Positions 1-9,354 of a stretch of 64,000 nucleotides of DNA are shown piece by piece (the stretch's first letter is position 1; each line of letters starts with the position of its first letter). Source of the DNA: Phormidesmis priestleyi BC1401 (GTDB taxonomy: Bacteria; Cyanobacteriota; Cyanobacteriia; Leptolyngbyales; Leptolyngbyaceae); contig NZ_LXYR01000007.1 in assembly GCF_001650195.1 (NCBI RefSeq), forward strand, positions 62,001-126,000, given 5' to 3'. The position numbers were made by a program, and so were the translations under genes. The notes below the pieces were generated by a model. The model worked only from the letters and a program-made list of their open reading frames with translations, had not been told where the DNA came from and made no database searches.

Positions 1-112
1 CTTTAGAGCAGCACAGGGGTTTGGTCTGGTCAGCACAGATAAATACGTGTCGCTGAATTTGGGCGAGTCCCAACGATTCAACCCGTTTTGTCAGATCAGA
101 TTGAGAGGTCAT
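1..112 (-). CDS. (2Fe-2S) ferredoxin-like protein, N-terminal part only
   Basis: The gene starts at the ATG complementary to 110-112 and runs off the left edge, so only about 37 residues are visible. They read through a motif of the form CADQTKPLCCSK. This matches my recollection of small cyanobacterial thioredoxin-like (2Fe-2S) ferredoxin proteins, whose first cluster cysteines lie in a CADQTKPKCC-type segment. The role would be electron transfer or cluster carriage in the cytoplasm, but that is inference from the family. The gene reads away from creD on the same strand, with a strong hairpin (217-252) between them. The rest of the protein must be seen to confirm the second pair of cysteines. 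Confidence 0.6.
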   Translation of the reverse strand, partial: MTSQSDLTKRVESLGLAQIQRHVFICADQTKPLCCSK

Positions 113-216
113 TGTTTAAAGCGCTGTGAGTAACGATGATCCTAATTCCTTTCTCTAAATGGGCATCTGATCAAGCACTGTTGGTTGAATTTGCAGTAGA
201 GCATCAATCTGATACT

Positions 217-252
217 CTAGAGATAGTAGCTCAGATGAACTACTATCTCTAG
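217..252. repeat. Perfect 13-bp-stem hairpin between creD and the ferredoxin gene
   Basis: CTAGAGATAGTAG at 217-229 is followed by a 10-nt loop and its exact reverse complement CTACTATCTCTAG at 240-252. It lies just past the 3' end of creD. No T-run follows it on either strand, so it is not a canonical intrinsic terminator; it may act as an mRNA 3'-end stabiliser or be a repeat remnant. Confidence 0.6.
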
Positions 253-274
253 ATAGATGGACACGGCAATTAAA

Positions 275-1691
275 TTAAGGCGTTTCTGGAGAATGCGGTT
301 CAGGTTGGGGAGGCTGTAGTTCTGTGCGCTTTGGGCTAAGAGGCGGCTCTAGCGACTCCATGCGGCGAGTGAAATACATGATGATCGCTAAGAAGAGGAA
401 TAGCCCGATCGAACCCATCAATAGCGAATAGTCCTGGTTTGCCAGCACCACATAGAGGTAGCTGTAGAGCGCAACCTGCATGACTCCAATAATCGCGCCT
501 CGTTTTCTGGCTCGCAGAACGGCGATCGAGTATGCCGTGATCAAAACAACCACTGCACCCGTTGCAATCAGATAGCCGACCTTAAAGCCGAGATGCTCAG
601 AAATCGCCAGTTGCAGCAGATAAAACATCGACATCGCCACCCCAACTAGCAAATATTGCAACGGGTGAACGCGCAAGCGAGTGGCGGTCTCAAACAGCCA
701 AAACACTGCAAACGTCAGGATTAAAAACAAATAGTTGTATTTAATGCTGCGATCGCTCATTCGATAGTTATCGACGGGCGAAATCAAATCGACTCCAAAC
801 AAAGATGTCTGAATCAGCTCAGGATTCACAGGTGATTCGTTGTTCCACTGTTGAGGATAGTTGCGACCGAGCGAGGGAATATCCCAGGTGGCATTAAAGC
901 CTTTGGTCGTCACCGATCGCTGATCAGGCAACCACACGCCCTGAAAGCTAGGATTTGTCCAGTCAGAATTGAGGCTGACTTTGGTGACTTTGCCGAAGGG
1001 CGCAAAGGAAATTTTCTCGCTGCCGTTTACCGTGAGCGGAATGGTGAAATCAAAGCTGTCGCCCTTAAGCTGATCTTTTAGATTGGCGTGAATGCCTTGG
1101 TCTGCGCCGCCATATTTGCCCTGACCTGCGGTAAACGGAATCGATTTTTGATTCCAGTTCAACGTCGCTTGAGTTTGAATGGCATGAGCATCTGAGATCT
1201 GCAAACTCAGTTCGGCGCGATCCCACAGAATATCTTCTGGGCGCACTCCCCAACTCGTGACATCAGGACGGACAAATCCGACCCCGAATATCGAGTTTAG
1301 TCTGGTAGATCGGGACTTCAAAAATGCCGCGATAGCGCACTTCTGTCTTAAGATTGCCCGTCACCTGCAAATCATCCGGCAGAAATGTGCCGTATTTCAC
1401 ATCAGCTTTTTCATCTTTGCCGACCTGAGATCGTCGAATATAAGGCACATAGAGCTGCGGTCCTAAAATGGCTTGCTCTCGCCCCCAATTAGACGTGATG
1501 CTGCTGATGGCTTCTTGACGGAGATTTTGGCGATCGCTCACCAACCCCTGAAGCATCGCAGTCGGAATTTGGAGAACGAGTATCAGGAACGTAATTAGAA
1601 GCAGTCGGGCGAATTGAGAATTTTTTAGCTGCTCGTACATAAGTGACGATCGAGAGGACTGAACGCGGGTATTCATTTCCCAATGATTCAC
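275..1691 (-). pseudogene. creD: Inner membrane protein CreD homologue, split by a +1 frameshift
   Basis: Two overlapping minus-strand frames together make one CreD-like protein of roughly 470 residues, close to the family length of about 450. The upstream frame (1691 to 1263) has an N-terminal membrane anchor and the CreD-type segment YRGIFEVPIYQTKLDIRGR. It then runs into a stop, while the downstream frame continues from FVRPDVTSWG to the stop at 275. Deleting one T at about 1277 of the plus strand would give GRFVRPDV and join the frames. The C-terminal half shows several hydrophobic segments, as expected for this family, and a proline-rich tail. CreD belongs to the CreBC regulon in enterobacteria; its function here is unknown. 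No creBC genes are adjacent. A sequencing or assembly error is as likely as a true pseudogene. Confidence 0.75.
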
Positions 1692-1745
1692 CTCTGCTGG
1701 CAGAAATTTCGGAGGAGGAAGTTTAAGAAACGTAAAGCAGATAGT

Positions 1746-2489
1746 CTACTTACTAGCTGAAAACCGCAGCCTCACATAATCGGCAGCCCACTGCCCAGAC
1801 GCATCGCACAGAGTAGGCTTTAAACTAGCAGTCACCTCATCTAAAAAAACATCTCGTTCTGAACTGGGCAGCGCCGTTGTAAACGGATTTGCAAAGGTTG
1901 TCAGCCATCCTCTAATCCCGGTAGGTAGAGGAGTGGGGCGAGGAATCAGCGCAATTCTGCCGACTTCAAACCCTCTTGATTCCAATCGCGTCTGATAGTC
2001 TTCTATTGTTGGAAAATACCAAGGATTTAGGGTCGCTGCATCAAGCCCCCGTTTCTCTAATGCCTTGCCTAGAGCAGACACGATCGCGGCAGTGTTACCC
2101 GCTCCGCCAAACTCACCCACAAACCTACCGCCTGGTTTCAACGCTTGCCACACGCCATCGATCACTCGATCGGGCTGGGTCATCCAGTGCAGTGCAGCGT
2201 TGCTAAACACGGCATCAAATTCAGGGTTGAAATGCAGTTCGTGCCCATCGATCAATCGGGCATTGAGTCCGATCGACTGGGCAGAGTTGACGAAATCAGG
2301 ACTTGAATCGACCCCAATCACTTCACAGCCAAAATCCTGCAACTTTACCGTTAACGCTCCGTCGCCACAGCCCAGATCCAAAATTCGTTCACCGGGTTGG
2401 GGGGCAAGCCATTCGACCGCAGCCATTCCTAAATCGGAGACAAATCGGGCATTCTCAGCATAGGTCTTAGAGTTCCAGGTTTGTTCCAT
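1746..2489 (-). CDS. Class I SAM-dependent methyltransferase
   Basis: A 247-residue soluble protein with the Rossmann methyltransferase signature. Motif I reads ILDLGCGDGALT near residues 36-47, followed by the acidic VIGVDSS strand and FDAVFSNAALHWM, which resembles trans-aconitate methyltransferase (Tam) and related small-molecule methylases. PGGRFVGEFGG is the later post-motif. The substrate cannot be told from sequence. It sits between creD and the PBP2 gene, all on the minus strand, with only about 20 bp to PBP2's 3' end, so co-transcription with PBP2 is possible. Confidence 0.85.
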   Translation of the reverse strand: MEQTWNSKTYAENARFVSDLGMAAVEWLAPQPGERILDLGCGDGALTVKLQDFGCEVIGVDSSPDFVNSAQSIGLNARLIDGHELHFNPEFDAVFSNAALHWMTQPDRVIDGVWQALKPGGRFVGEFGGAGNTAAIVSALGKALEKRGLDAATLNPWYFPTIEDYQTRLESRGFEVGRIALIPRPTPLPTGIRGWLTTFANPFTTALPSSERDVFLDEVTASLKPTLCDASGQWAADYVRLRFSASK

Positions 2490-2509
2490 AATGGCATATT
2501 TCCTACAGT

Positions 2510-4324
2510 CTAGTCTCTCGGTGCAGCAACTACTTCCGCCTGCTGCTTCTTGGCTTTATCCGGGTGGAAATATGCCTCTAGCACCTGTCGCACCATCGGA
2601 GCCGCAAACGAGCCGCCGCCCCCACCAGAGTTTTCTCCAAACGCGACCACCACGATTTGAGGCTTGTCAACCGGAGAAAATGCGCCAAACCAGGTGTGCG
2701 ATTCACGCCCAAAATCTTCTGCGGTGCCGCTTTTTCCGGCGATCGCTAAATCGGTTCCGCTAAATGCCGCCGTTGCGGTGCCTCCATTGACCACGCCTCG
2801 CAGTCCTTCGTGGAGAATCCGCACGGTTTTGGGCTTCAGGTTTAGAGGTTCGCGCCAGTTTTCAGCAGATTCATTGTCTTGAAGGAGGTGAGGCTTGACG
2901 CGATAACTGCCATTGGCAGCGATCGCAAACATCCCTGCAACTTGCAGCGGTGTACACTGCAAAAAGCCTTGTCCGATCGACATATTAACCGTGTCGCCCA
3001 AAAACCAGGATTCGTGGATTTCTTTCTGTTTCCAGGCGTTGTCTGGCACCAATCCTGACGCTTCTTCATCGCCTAGCTCAATGCCTGTTTTTTGCCCAAA
3101 CCCAAACCGACGTGCCCATTGAATCAGAGTTTGGTCGCCAACTCCCATGCCGATTTGATAGAAAAAGGTATCACTACTCCACGTCAGGGCACCTACAAAG
3201 CCTTGAGGACCGAACCCTGCGTGGTTCCAATCGCCAAAATCGATGCCGCCGACTCGAATCGATGCCGAAGTCGCTAGCACGGTATCCGGCGAAAATTTGC
3301 CCGACTCTAACCCCGCCGTTGTCGTGACGATCTTAAACGTGCTGGCGGGAGGATAGCCTTGCAGCGCCCGATTCACAAACGGGTGGTCTTCACCCTGCAA
3401 TCGCTGCCACTGCTTTTCTGAGATGCGAGTCGAGAATAGGTTGGGGTCAAACGCCGGACGGCTGACCATCGCCAAAATTTCGCCATTGTTGGGGTTAATC
3501 GCCACGATCGAGCCTTTGCGATTTCCCAACGCAGTTTCGGCAGCTTTTTGGAGATCGAGGTCGATCGTCAGCGTCACGTCTTTTCCGGCGTGAGTTTGCT
3601 TTTCTCCTAAGATCTTAACGACGTTTCCAGCCCCATCGACTTCGACTTGTTGACCGCCCCACTCGCCCCGCAAGTCTTGCTCACGCGCCGATTCAATGCC
3701 CATTTGACCAATGACATCACCGAGCCGATAGTGATCTAGATGATGTTTCTTAAAATCATCATCGGTGAGTTCGCCCGTGTAGCCCAGCACATGAGCCGCC
3801 AAATCGCCGTTGGGATAGCTCCGCACAGCTTCTGCATCCACCTGGACTCCATCCAGTTCACCAATGCTTTCGGCTAAAGCTGTGACTTTTTGAGGGCTGA
3901 TGCTGCGAGCAATGCGGACTCGATAGGGGGAGTTATAGCCTTCCGTCTCCAGACGCTTTTGAATATCAGCGACAGGAATGTTGAGAATCTGCGAGACGCG
4001 CTCTAAAGTGTGGCTCCACTCGGCTTTCTTTTGAGCAAGGGGCCACAGAAAGACTGAGTGAGAGAGACGACTGCCTGCAAGAATTTTGCCTTTGCGATCG
4101 AGAATCTTCCCCCGCTCTGGCTGTTTAGGAAGCAGTCGAATGCGATTGCTGTCTGCCAGTTCTCGGTTTTGAGTGCCCTGCATCAGTTGCAGATAGGCAA
4201 GGCGACCGCCCAACCCTCCTAAAATCATCGCCGCAACGCCAAACGTCAGCGTCAGAGCCTGGTTTTTGCGACCGACGCTGCGAGTGTGTTTCTGGTAAGC
4301 GATCGTAGGAGGAGACTGAAGCAA
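2510..4324 (-). CDS. mrdA: Penicillin-binding protein 2 (peptidoglycan D,D-transpeptidase)
   Basis: A 604-residue class B PBP that cross-links peptidoglycan during side-wall elongation. One TM segment lies at about residues 23-45, followed by the PBP dimer domain (about 60-230) and the transpeptidase domain. The catalytic SxxK is STFK at 328-331, the SxN-equivalent is SSD at 383-385, and the KTG-equivalent appears as KSGT in GKSGTAED near residue 530. Length and motif order fit MrdA rather than the septal FtsI, but assignment between paralogues is by inspection. The gene is divergent from the potA operon. The 308-bp gap between them must hold both promoters. Confidence 0.88.
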   Translation of the reverse strand: MLQSPPTIAYQKHTRSVGRKNQALTLTFGVAAMILGGLGGRLAYLQLMQGTQNRELADSNRIRLLPKQPERGKILDRKGKILAGSRLSHSVFLWPLAQKKAEWSHTLERVSQILNIPVADIQKRLETEGYNSPYRVRIARSISPQKVTALAESIGELDGVQVDAEAVRSYPNGDLAAHVLGYTGELTDDDFKKHHLDHYRLGDVIGQMGIESAREQDLRGEWGGQQVEVDGAGNVVKILGEKQTHAGKDVTLTIDLDLQKAAETALGNRKGSIVAINPNNGEILAMVSRPAFDPNLFSTRISEKQWQRLQGEDHPFVNRALQGYPPASTFKIVTTTAGLESGKFSPDTVLATSASIRVGGIDFGDWNHAGFGPQGFVGALTWSSDTFFYQIGMGVGDQTLIQWARRFGFGQKTGIELGDEEASGLVPDNAWKQKEIHESWFLGDTVNMSIGQGFLQCTPLQVAGMFAIAANGSYRVKPHLLQDNESAENWREPLNLKPKTVRILHEGLRGVVNGGTATAAFSGTDLAIAGKSGTAEDFGRESHTWFGAFSPVDKPQIVVVAFGENSGGGGGSFAAPMVRQVLEAYFHPDKAKKQQAEVVAAPRD

Positions 4325-4632
4325 AGTCTATAGTCAGCTGAAGATATCTTCAGGGCGAAGGCGAACAGACAGATCTTTCAGGCAAAAGATCGACTAATCT
4401 AAATTGGGAATTCGTTCATCCAGATGGGCAGTCTAGGGCTAACAGCGCCATTCTAAAATATCGGTCTCGTTGCCATTCGTTAAATAACGTTACTCAGACG
4501 CAGCAGGCAGGTAATCTTCTTGACGACTTCACGATATAAGATAAACCAAACGTCACATCTAGCATCTTTATCGGGGATCAGGCAAGCTACCTTCGGCGCA
4601 ACAAGCAGGAATCACCGCAGGAAATCGTCACT
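4325..4632. other. Divergent intergenic region between PBP2 and potA
   Basis: A 308-bp spacer separates two divergent genes and must contain both promoters and 5' UTRs. I see no RNA gene, repeat or clear palindromic operator in it. The short reading frame that starts at 4520 runs into potA out of frame and looks fortuitous. Confidence 0.5.
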
Positions 4633-5763
4633 ATGGCTCAGACGGCAACGCAGAATCAGCAAACAACAGGCATCAATGTTGAGTTTGATGTTGAGCTGCG
4701 AAAAGTATTTAAAGTTTTCAACGGAGAGATTGTCGTTCGCGGGATCGATCTCAGTATTCGACGCGGTGAATTCTTTAGTATCTTAGGTCCGTCGGGCTGC
4801 GGCAAGACGACCACTCTGCGATTGATTGCTGGATTTGAGACTCCAACCGCTGGGGATGTGCTGATTCGCGGACAATCGATGCTCAACGTTCCGCCCTATC
4901 GCCGACCTGCTAACACGGTCTTTCAAAACTACGCGCTGTTTAGCCACTTGACCGTTTGGGAGAATGTCGCCTTTGGGCTGCGGATTAAAAAGCGCGGCAA
5001 AGCAGAGGTGCAAGAGCGAGTCAAAGAGGCTTTAAAGTTGGTGAAGATGGAAGGCTTTGCAAAGCGCTTTCCGGCTCAACTGTCTGGGGGGCAGCAGCAG
5101 CGAGTCGCTTTGGCACGAGCGTTGGTCAATCGCCCCACGGTGGTCTTGCTCGATGAGCCGCTGGGGGCGCTTGATCTGAAGCTGCGAAAAGAAATGCAGG
5201 TCGAACTGTCGAATCTGCATCAAGAATTAGGCGTGACGTTTGTGCTGGTGACCCACGATCAAGAAGAGGCATTGAGCTTGTCCGATCGCATCGCAGTGAT
5301 GGTTGACGGCAAAGTTGAGCAGATGGGTTCACCGAGTCAAATCTACGATCGTCCTCAAACGCCGTTTGTCGCTGATTTTATCGGAGACACCAATTTGTTT
5401 CGCGGCAGAATCGAAGGCGCACACCCCACCATGCTGTGGGTGATCACCGACAAGGGGTTGAAAATGAAGGTGCAGCCTGCCAATGATACGAATGGGCTGC
5501 CGCTCACCTCTGGCGCGGTGGTCGTCAGTGTGCGCCCCGAAAAGGTGAATGTTGGCTTCTCGCCGCCTGATGGCTCGCTCAACTGTTTTGAAGGGCGACT
5601 CAAGCATGTGATGTATCTCGGAACCCATGTGCATTATGTGGTGCAGCTTTTATCGGGCGATCAGATTACCGTTCGTCAGCCCAATGCGCTCAACGTTCCC
5701 ACTGGTGATACGCCCGTTTACCTCCACTGGGGCGCAGACGATTGTTTGGCGCTGCCAGAATGA
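4633..5763 (+). CDS. potA: Spermidine/putrescine-type ABC transporter, ATP-binding protein
   Basis: A 376-residue ATPase that powers polyamine-type uptake. Walker A is GPSGCGKTT near residues 53-61, the ABC signature is LSGGQQQR, Walker B is VVLLDEP, and the switch His lies in [14 protein letters not shown]-type regulatory domain follows from about residue 280. It is the first gene of a potA-potD-potB-potC operon. Its TGA stop (5761-5763) overlaps the ATG of potD (5760-5762) as ATGA, so the two are translationally coupled. The start at 4633 is supported by the beginning of conserved sequence shortly afterwards. Exact substrate (spermidine, putrescine or another cation) cannot be decided by sequence alone. 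Confidence 0.9.
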   Translation: MAQTATQNQQTTGINVEFDVELRKVFKVFNGEIVVRGIDLSIRRGEFFSILGPSGCGKTTTLRLIAGFETPTAGDVLIRGQSMLNVPPYRRPANTVFQNYALFSHLTVWENVAFGLRIKKRGKAEVQERVKEALKLVKMEGFAKRFPAQLSGGQQQRVALARALVNRPTVVLLDEPLGALDLKLRKEMQVELSNLHQELGVTFVLVTHDQEEALSLSDRIAVMVDGKVEQMGSPSQIYDRPQTPFVADFIGDTNLFRGRIEGAHPTMLWVITDKGLKMKVQPANDTNGLPLTSGAVVVSVRPEKVNVGFSPPDGSLNCFEGRLKHVMYLGTHVHYVVQLLSGDQITVRQPNALNVPTGDTPVYLHWGADDCLALPE

Positions 5764-6887
5764 CTTCTATGGCTGATTTGACTCGTCTTCATCTATCTCG
5801 ATCGCGGCGGCGGTTTTTGCAAACCTCGATCGCGGGCTTGTCAGGCATAGCACTCTCAAGCTGCGGCTGGACGCTGGCAAAAGTGCAAACTGATCAGGTG
5901 CGGCAAGGTGCCTCTGACGAGCTGCATGTTTATACGTGGTCTAACTATGTCGATCAAGAGTTGATTGATGCGTTTCGATCGCAGACGGGCATCAAGGTCA
6001 TTTCTGACGTGTTTGACTCTAACGAGACGATGCTGGCGACCTTTCAAGCAGGCAAAGCTAGAACTTACAGCATTATTTATCCGTCTGACTATAAAGTGTC
6101 GCAGATGGTGAAGTTGGGCTATCTGAGTGAGTTAGACCATTCTCGCTTAGATGGGCTTCAGAACATTTTGCCGAGATTTCAGAAGTCCGTTCACGATTCG
6201 GGCAACCGCTTCAGCGTTCCGGTAAGCTGGGGCACAACGGGGCTGATTTACAACAGCGAAAAGCTGACAGAACCGCCCACCGATTGGAATTATCTCTGGA
6301 CGCACAAAGATAAACTGACTCGTCGCCTGACTTTAATGGACGATGTGCGAGAAGTCATGGGGGCAGTGCTGCGATCGCTCGGCTATTCTTATAACTCCAC
6401 TGATCTACAGCAGATCAAGCAAGCCTACGAAAAACTGCAAGAACTCAAACCTGCCATTACGACATTTACCACCGATGCTTGGCGCGATCAGCTTTTGGCG
6501 GGAGACTTGTCGATCGCGATGGGCTATTCGGCGGATGCGGTCAACGTGATCAATCAAAATCCTAAGCTCAAATATGTGATTCCGACCAGCGGCACCTCAC
6601 TCTGGAGCGATACGATGGTGATTCCTAAAACGGCTCCTAACCCAGATGCCGCTTACGCTTGGCTGAGTTTTATGCTGCAACCCGAAGTCGCGGCTAGAGT
6701 CACTGAGCGGCTATTCTTTGCAACGCCCAATCAGGCTGCCTTCAATCAACTCCCTGACACGTTGAAGAACAACGTCACTCTCTTTCCGCCTCAAAATCTG
6801 CTCGATAAAGCAGAAACCGTGGCTCCGTTAGACAAATCTATACTCGAACTCTATGAAAAATATTGGACAAAGCTGACGAGCAGTTAG
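5760..6887 (+). CDS. potD: Spermidine/putrescine-type ABC transporter, substrate-binding lipoprotein
   Basis: A periplasmic binding protein of about 375 residues. I choose the ATG at 5760, which overlaps the potA stop (ATGA), over an in-frame TTG at 5742. The N-terminus has a twin-arginine-like SRSRRRFLQ motif, a hydrophobic stretch and a lipobox ending LSSC, which suggests a Tat-exported lipoprotein tethered outside the cytoplasmic membrane. The mature part begins with the PotD-like ELHVYTWSNYVDQELIDAF and contains DVFDSNETMLATFQAG and AMGYSADA segments typical of polyamine binders. Gene order ATPase-binder-permease-permease indicates a complete importer. Confidence 0.88.
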   Translation: MTSMADLTRLHLSRSRRRFLQTSIAGLSGIALSSCGWTLAKVQTDQVRQGASDELHVYTWSNYVDQELIDAFRSQTGIKVISDVFDSNETMLATFQAGKARTYSIIYPSDYKVSQMVKLGYLSELDHSRLDGLQNILPRFQKSVHDSGNRFSVPVSWGTTGLIYNSEKLTEPPTDWNYLWTHKDKLTRRLTLMDDVREVMGAVLRSLGYSYNSTDLQQIKQAYEKLQELKPAITTFTTDAWRDQLLAGDLSIAMGYSADAVNVINQNPKLKYVIPTSGTSLWSDTMVIPKTAPNPDAAYAWLSFMLQPEVAARVTERLFFATPNQAAFNQLPDTLKNNVTLFPPQNLLDKAETVAPLDKSILELYEKYWTKLTSS

Positions 6888-6923
6888 GGTCGTTATCTCT
6901 TAATCCTTCATCCTTTTCCTCCT

Positions 6924-7811
6924 GTGTCTACCAAAGTTCCTTCTGAATCTCGCCCGATCGCTCCCACTCCCCAATGGCTGCAAGCGCTTTTGCTGTTGGT
7001 TCCCGCAGGCGTTTGGCTGGCACTGCTCTTAGTGATTCCGACGCTGCTGATTTTTGAATTGAGCTTGGTGCCCAACATCAAACCCGGAGACCTTGTAAAT
7101 CCATCGGGGCTAGGCAACTATTGGCGAATCTTTCAGTCAGATGTGCTGAACGTAATTGGTCGATCGCTCCTCTTTGCTACCGGAACTACGCTACTTTGTC
7201 TCCTGATGGGCTTCCCGGTCGCCTACTGGATTGCGCTCCTCTCTCCTAAACGCTGGCGCAACTTGCTGCTGTTAGCCTTCGTGCTGCCGCTTTGGACATC
7301 TTCTCTATTGCGCTCTTATGCCTGGATTAGCATTCTGCGTCCGACAGGCGTTCTCAACACGCTGCTGACAAGTCTGGGTTTACCGACGCTCGATTTACTC
7401 AACCGATCGCCTGCTGTGTTTATCGGCATGACTTATAGCCTGTTGCCCTACATGGTGCTGATTCTCTATGCTTCGTTAGAAAAGCTCGATCGTCGCTTTT
7501 TAGAAGCTGCCGCCGATTTAGGAGCCACTCCCCCTCAAGCATTTTGGAAAGTCACCGTCCCGCAAACTCTGCCCGGAATCGCCGCAGGGTCTCTACTCGT
7601 GTTTATCACCGGGCTAGGAGATTTTATCAATCCTGAACTGTTGGGCGGCACGTCGAGCATGACAGCCGCGCGACTGATCTATAACCAATTTTTAGGCGCA
7701 ACTCAAAACTGGGGATTTGGGTCAGCCCTCAGCATGGTGTTAATTCTGGCAGTTAGTTTAGCGATCGCGCTGCTCATTAAATACGGCGACAAAAATGCAA
7801 GCTCCCTCTAA
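6924..7811 (+). CDS. potB: Spermidine/putrescine-type ABC transporter permease PotB
   Basis: A 295-residue inner-membrane permease with a GTG start at 6924. Six or so hydrophobic segments are visible, beginning with LQALLLLVPAGVWLALLLVI. The cytoplasmic EAA loop that contacts the ATPase reads EAAADLGATPPQAFWKVTVP. It follows potD by about 36 bp and overlaps the start of potC by 17 bp, so the four pot genes form one unit. Confidence 0.9.
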   Translation: MSTKVPSESRPIAPTPQWLQALLLLVPAGVWLALLLVIPTLLIFELSLVPNIKPGDLVNPSGLGNYWRIFQSDVLNVIGRSLLFATGTTLLCLLMGFPVAYWIALLSPKRWRNLLLLAFVLPLWTSSLLRSYAWISILRPTGVLNTLLTSLGLPTLDLLNRSPAVFIGMTYSLLPYMVLILYASLEKLDRRFLEAAADLGATPPQAFWKVTVPQTLPGIAAGSLLVFITGLGDFINPELLGGTSSMTAARLIYNQFLGATQNWGFGSALSMVLILAVSLAIALLIKYGDKNASSL

Positions 7812-8601
7812 AAGTCCCCTTCGCATCTCCTGGCAAGCGCTGTTTTCGGTGCTGATGTTTGGCTTCATGTACTTACCGATTTTGGTACTAGGGTTTTATA
7901 GCTTTAACCAATCGCCCAACAGTGCTCAGTGGGGCGGATTTACGCTGTCGTGGTATGTCAAATTTTTCAACGACAGTCGTATCCTCTCAGCGTTGTCAGA
8001 TAGCTTAACGGTTGCGTTCTGTGCCGTTGGCATTTCTGCAATCATTGGCACACTCATGGCAGTAGGATTAGCGCGTTATCGATTTCCGGGTAAGCAGTTA
8101 TATCAGGGTGCCTCTTACTTGCCTCTGATCATTCCAGATATCGCGATCGCGGTTTCGACGTTAGTATTCCTCGCGGTGATCGCAGTGCCATTAAGCTTAT
8201 GGACGATCGTTGCTGCCCATACCGTATTTTGTTTATCCTACGTCGCGTTTGTCGTATCCACTCGCCTTGTCAATCTCAATCCTCATCTCGAAGAAGCCGC
8301 CCAAGATTTAGGCGCAACGCCCTATCAGTCATTAGTGAGGGTGCTGTTGCCAGAATTGATGCCCGCGATCGTCTCTGGCTGTCTCCTCGCATTTGTCCTC
8401 AGCATGGATGATTTTCTGATTGCCAGTTTTACTGCTGGAGGCGGCGCAACAACCCTCCCAATGGAGATTTTCAGCCGCATTCGCACCAGTGTTAAACCCG
8501 ATATCAATGCCTTGAGTGTCGTTCTCATGGTTGCTTCTGGTGCAGTGGCACTGATTGCAGAAACCATTCGCTATCGCAGTGAGAAAAAGCGCCTCCAGTA
8601 A
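7795..8601 (+). CDS. potC: Spermidine/putrescine-type ABC transporter permease PotC
   Basis: The second permease half, 268 residues, starting at an ATG inside the 3' end of potB (17-bp overlap). It has several TM segments and an EAA loop, EEAAQDLGATPYQSLVRVLLP. Its FVLSMDDFLIASF segment is typical of PotC-like permeases. It would pair with PotB to form the translocation channel. moaE follows closely on the same strand. Confidence 0.9.
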   Translation: MQAPSKSPLRISWQALFSVLMFGFMYLPILVLGFYSFNQSPNSAQWGGFTLSWYVKFFNDSRILSALSDSLTVAFCAVGISAIIGTLMAVGLARYRFPGKQLYQGASYLPLIIPDIAIAVSTLVFLAVIAVPLSLWTIVAAHTVFCLSYVAFVVSTRLVNLNPHLEEAAQDLGATPYQSLVRVLLPELMPAIVSGCLLAFVLSMDDFLIASFTAGGGATTLPMEIFSRIRTSVKPDINALSVVLMVASGAVALIAETIRYRSEKKRLQ

Positions 8602-8649
8602 TCGATCGAATCTGTGCAAAATAGAGTCAGTCTCACTGAGCTTGATTTT

Positions 8650-9138
8650 ATGATTGCCACGACGCTCTCCACGTCTTACCCGATTCAACCGCACCCCGAC
8701 GATCGCTTCGCCATCACCTTTGCGCCCCTGCTGCTTCAAGAGGTTTATGACCTGGCAGATAATCCTGCAAGTGGCGCGATCGTAGTGATGAGCGGGATGG
8801 TTCGCAACAAAACCGATGGCAAGGCGGTCGAATCGCTGGAATATCAGGCGTATGAACCGATGGCGATGCGTGTCTTTCAGCAAATTGCGGCAGAGATTCG
8901 TAAAACCTGGGCAGACGTGAATCGTGTCGTGATTCATCATCGCGTAGGCAAATTGCAGATTGGCGAAATCAGCGTGTTGATTGCGGTGGGATGTCCTCAC
9001 CGATCGGAGGCATTCGAGGCGTGCCAGTTTGCGATCGACACACTCAAACACAACGCGCCCATCTGGAAAAAAGAACACTGGCAGGATGGCTCTAGTAGTT
9101 GGGTCTCGATCGGAGCCTGTGAGCAACTCGACTGCTAA
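8650..9138 (+). CDS. moaE: Molybdopterin synthase catalytic subunit MoaE
   Basis: This enzyme transfers sulfur (carried by MoaD) to precursor Z to make molybdopterin. Family hallmarks include SGAIVVMSGMVRN, LEYQAYEPMA, VVIHHRVGKLQIGE and the C-terminal PIWKKEHWQDG, which carries the catalytic lysines. I prefer the ATG at 8650 (about 162 residues); an in-frame GTG at 8614 would add 12 residues. It lies about 50 bp after potC on the same strand, probably by chance rather than function. No other moa genes are in the window. Confidence 0.9.
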   Translation: MIATTLSTSYPIQPHPDDRFAITFAPLLLQEVYDLADNPASGAIVVMSGMVRNKTDGKAVESLEYQAYEPMAMRVFQQIAAEIRKTWADVNRVVIHHRVGKLQIGEISVLIAVGCPHRSEAFEACQFAIDTLKHNAPIWKKEHWQDGSSSWVSIGACEQLDC

Positions 9139-9354
9139 GGTCAACCATGTGAGTCGTCGCCTATGTCAACATCTCGGCTCGTGAGCGATTTGAGAATTTC
9201 TGTGAGTCAAAGCGACGAATACCTAAAGGAGACGCGGTACAACATTTAAGATTTGGTTTGAATTATGGAATGTGCCTGATTTAGCCTGAATTTCTGCGTA
9301 GCAGGGGTCAGATTGAGCTTTTGATTAGCTTGATGCTCAATTCTGAATCTCGCT

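Noticed and set aside
8332-9144. A 270-codon minus-strand frame antisense to potC and moaE
   Set aside because: It lies opposite two well-supported genes, has no recognised motif and has a composition expected of an antisense shadow.
9139-9354. Possible left end of an IS1595 element before the zinc-ribbon gene
   Set aside because: No terminal inverted repeat or target duplication could be paired with sequence downstream of 9726 or 10573.
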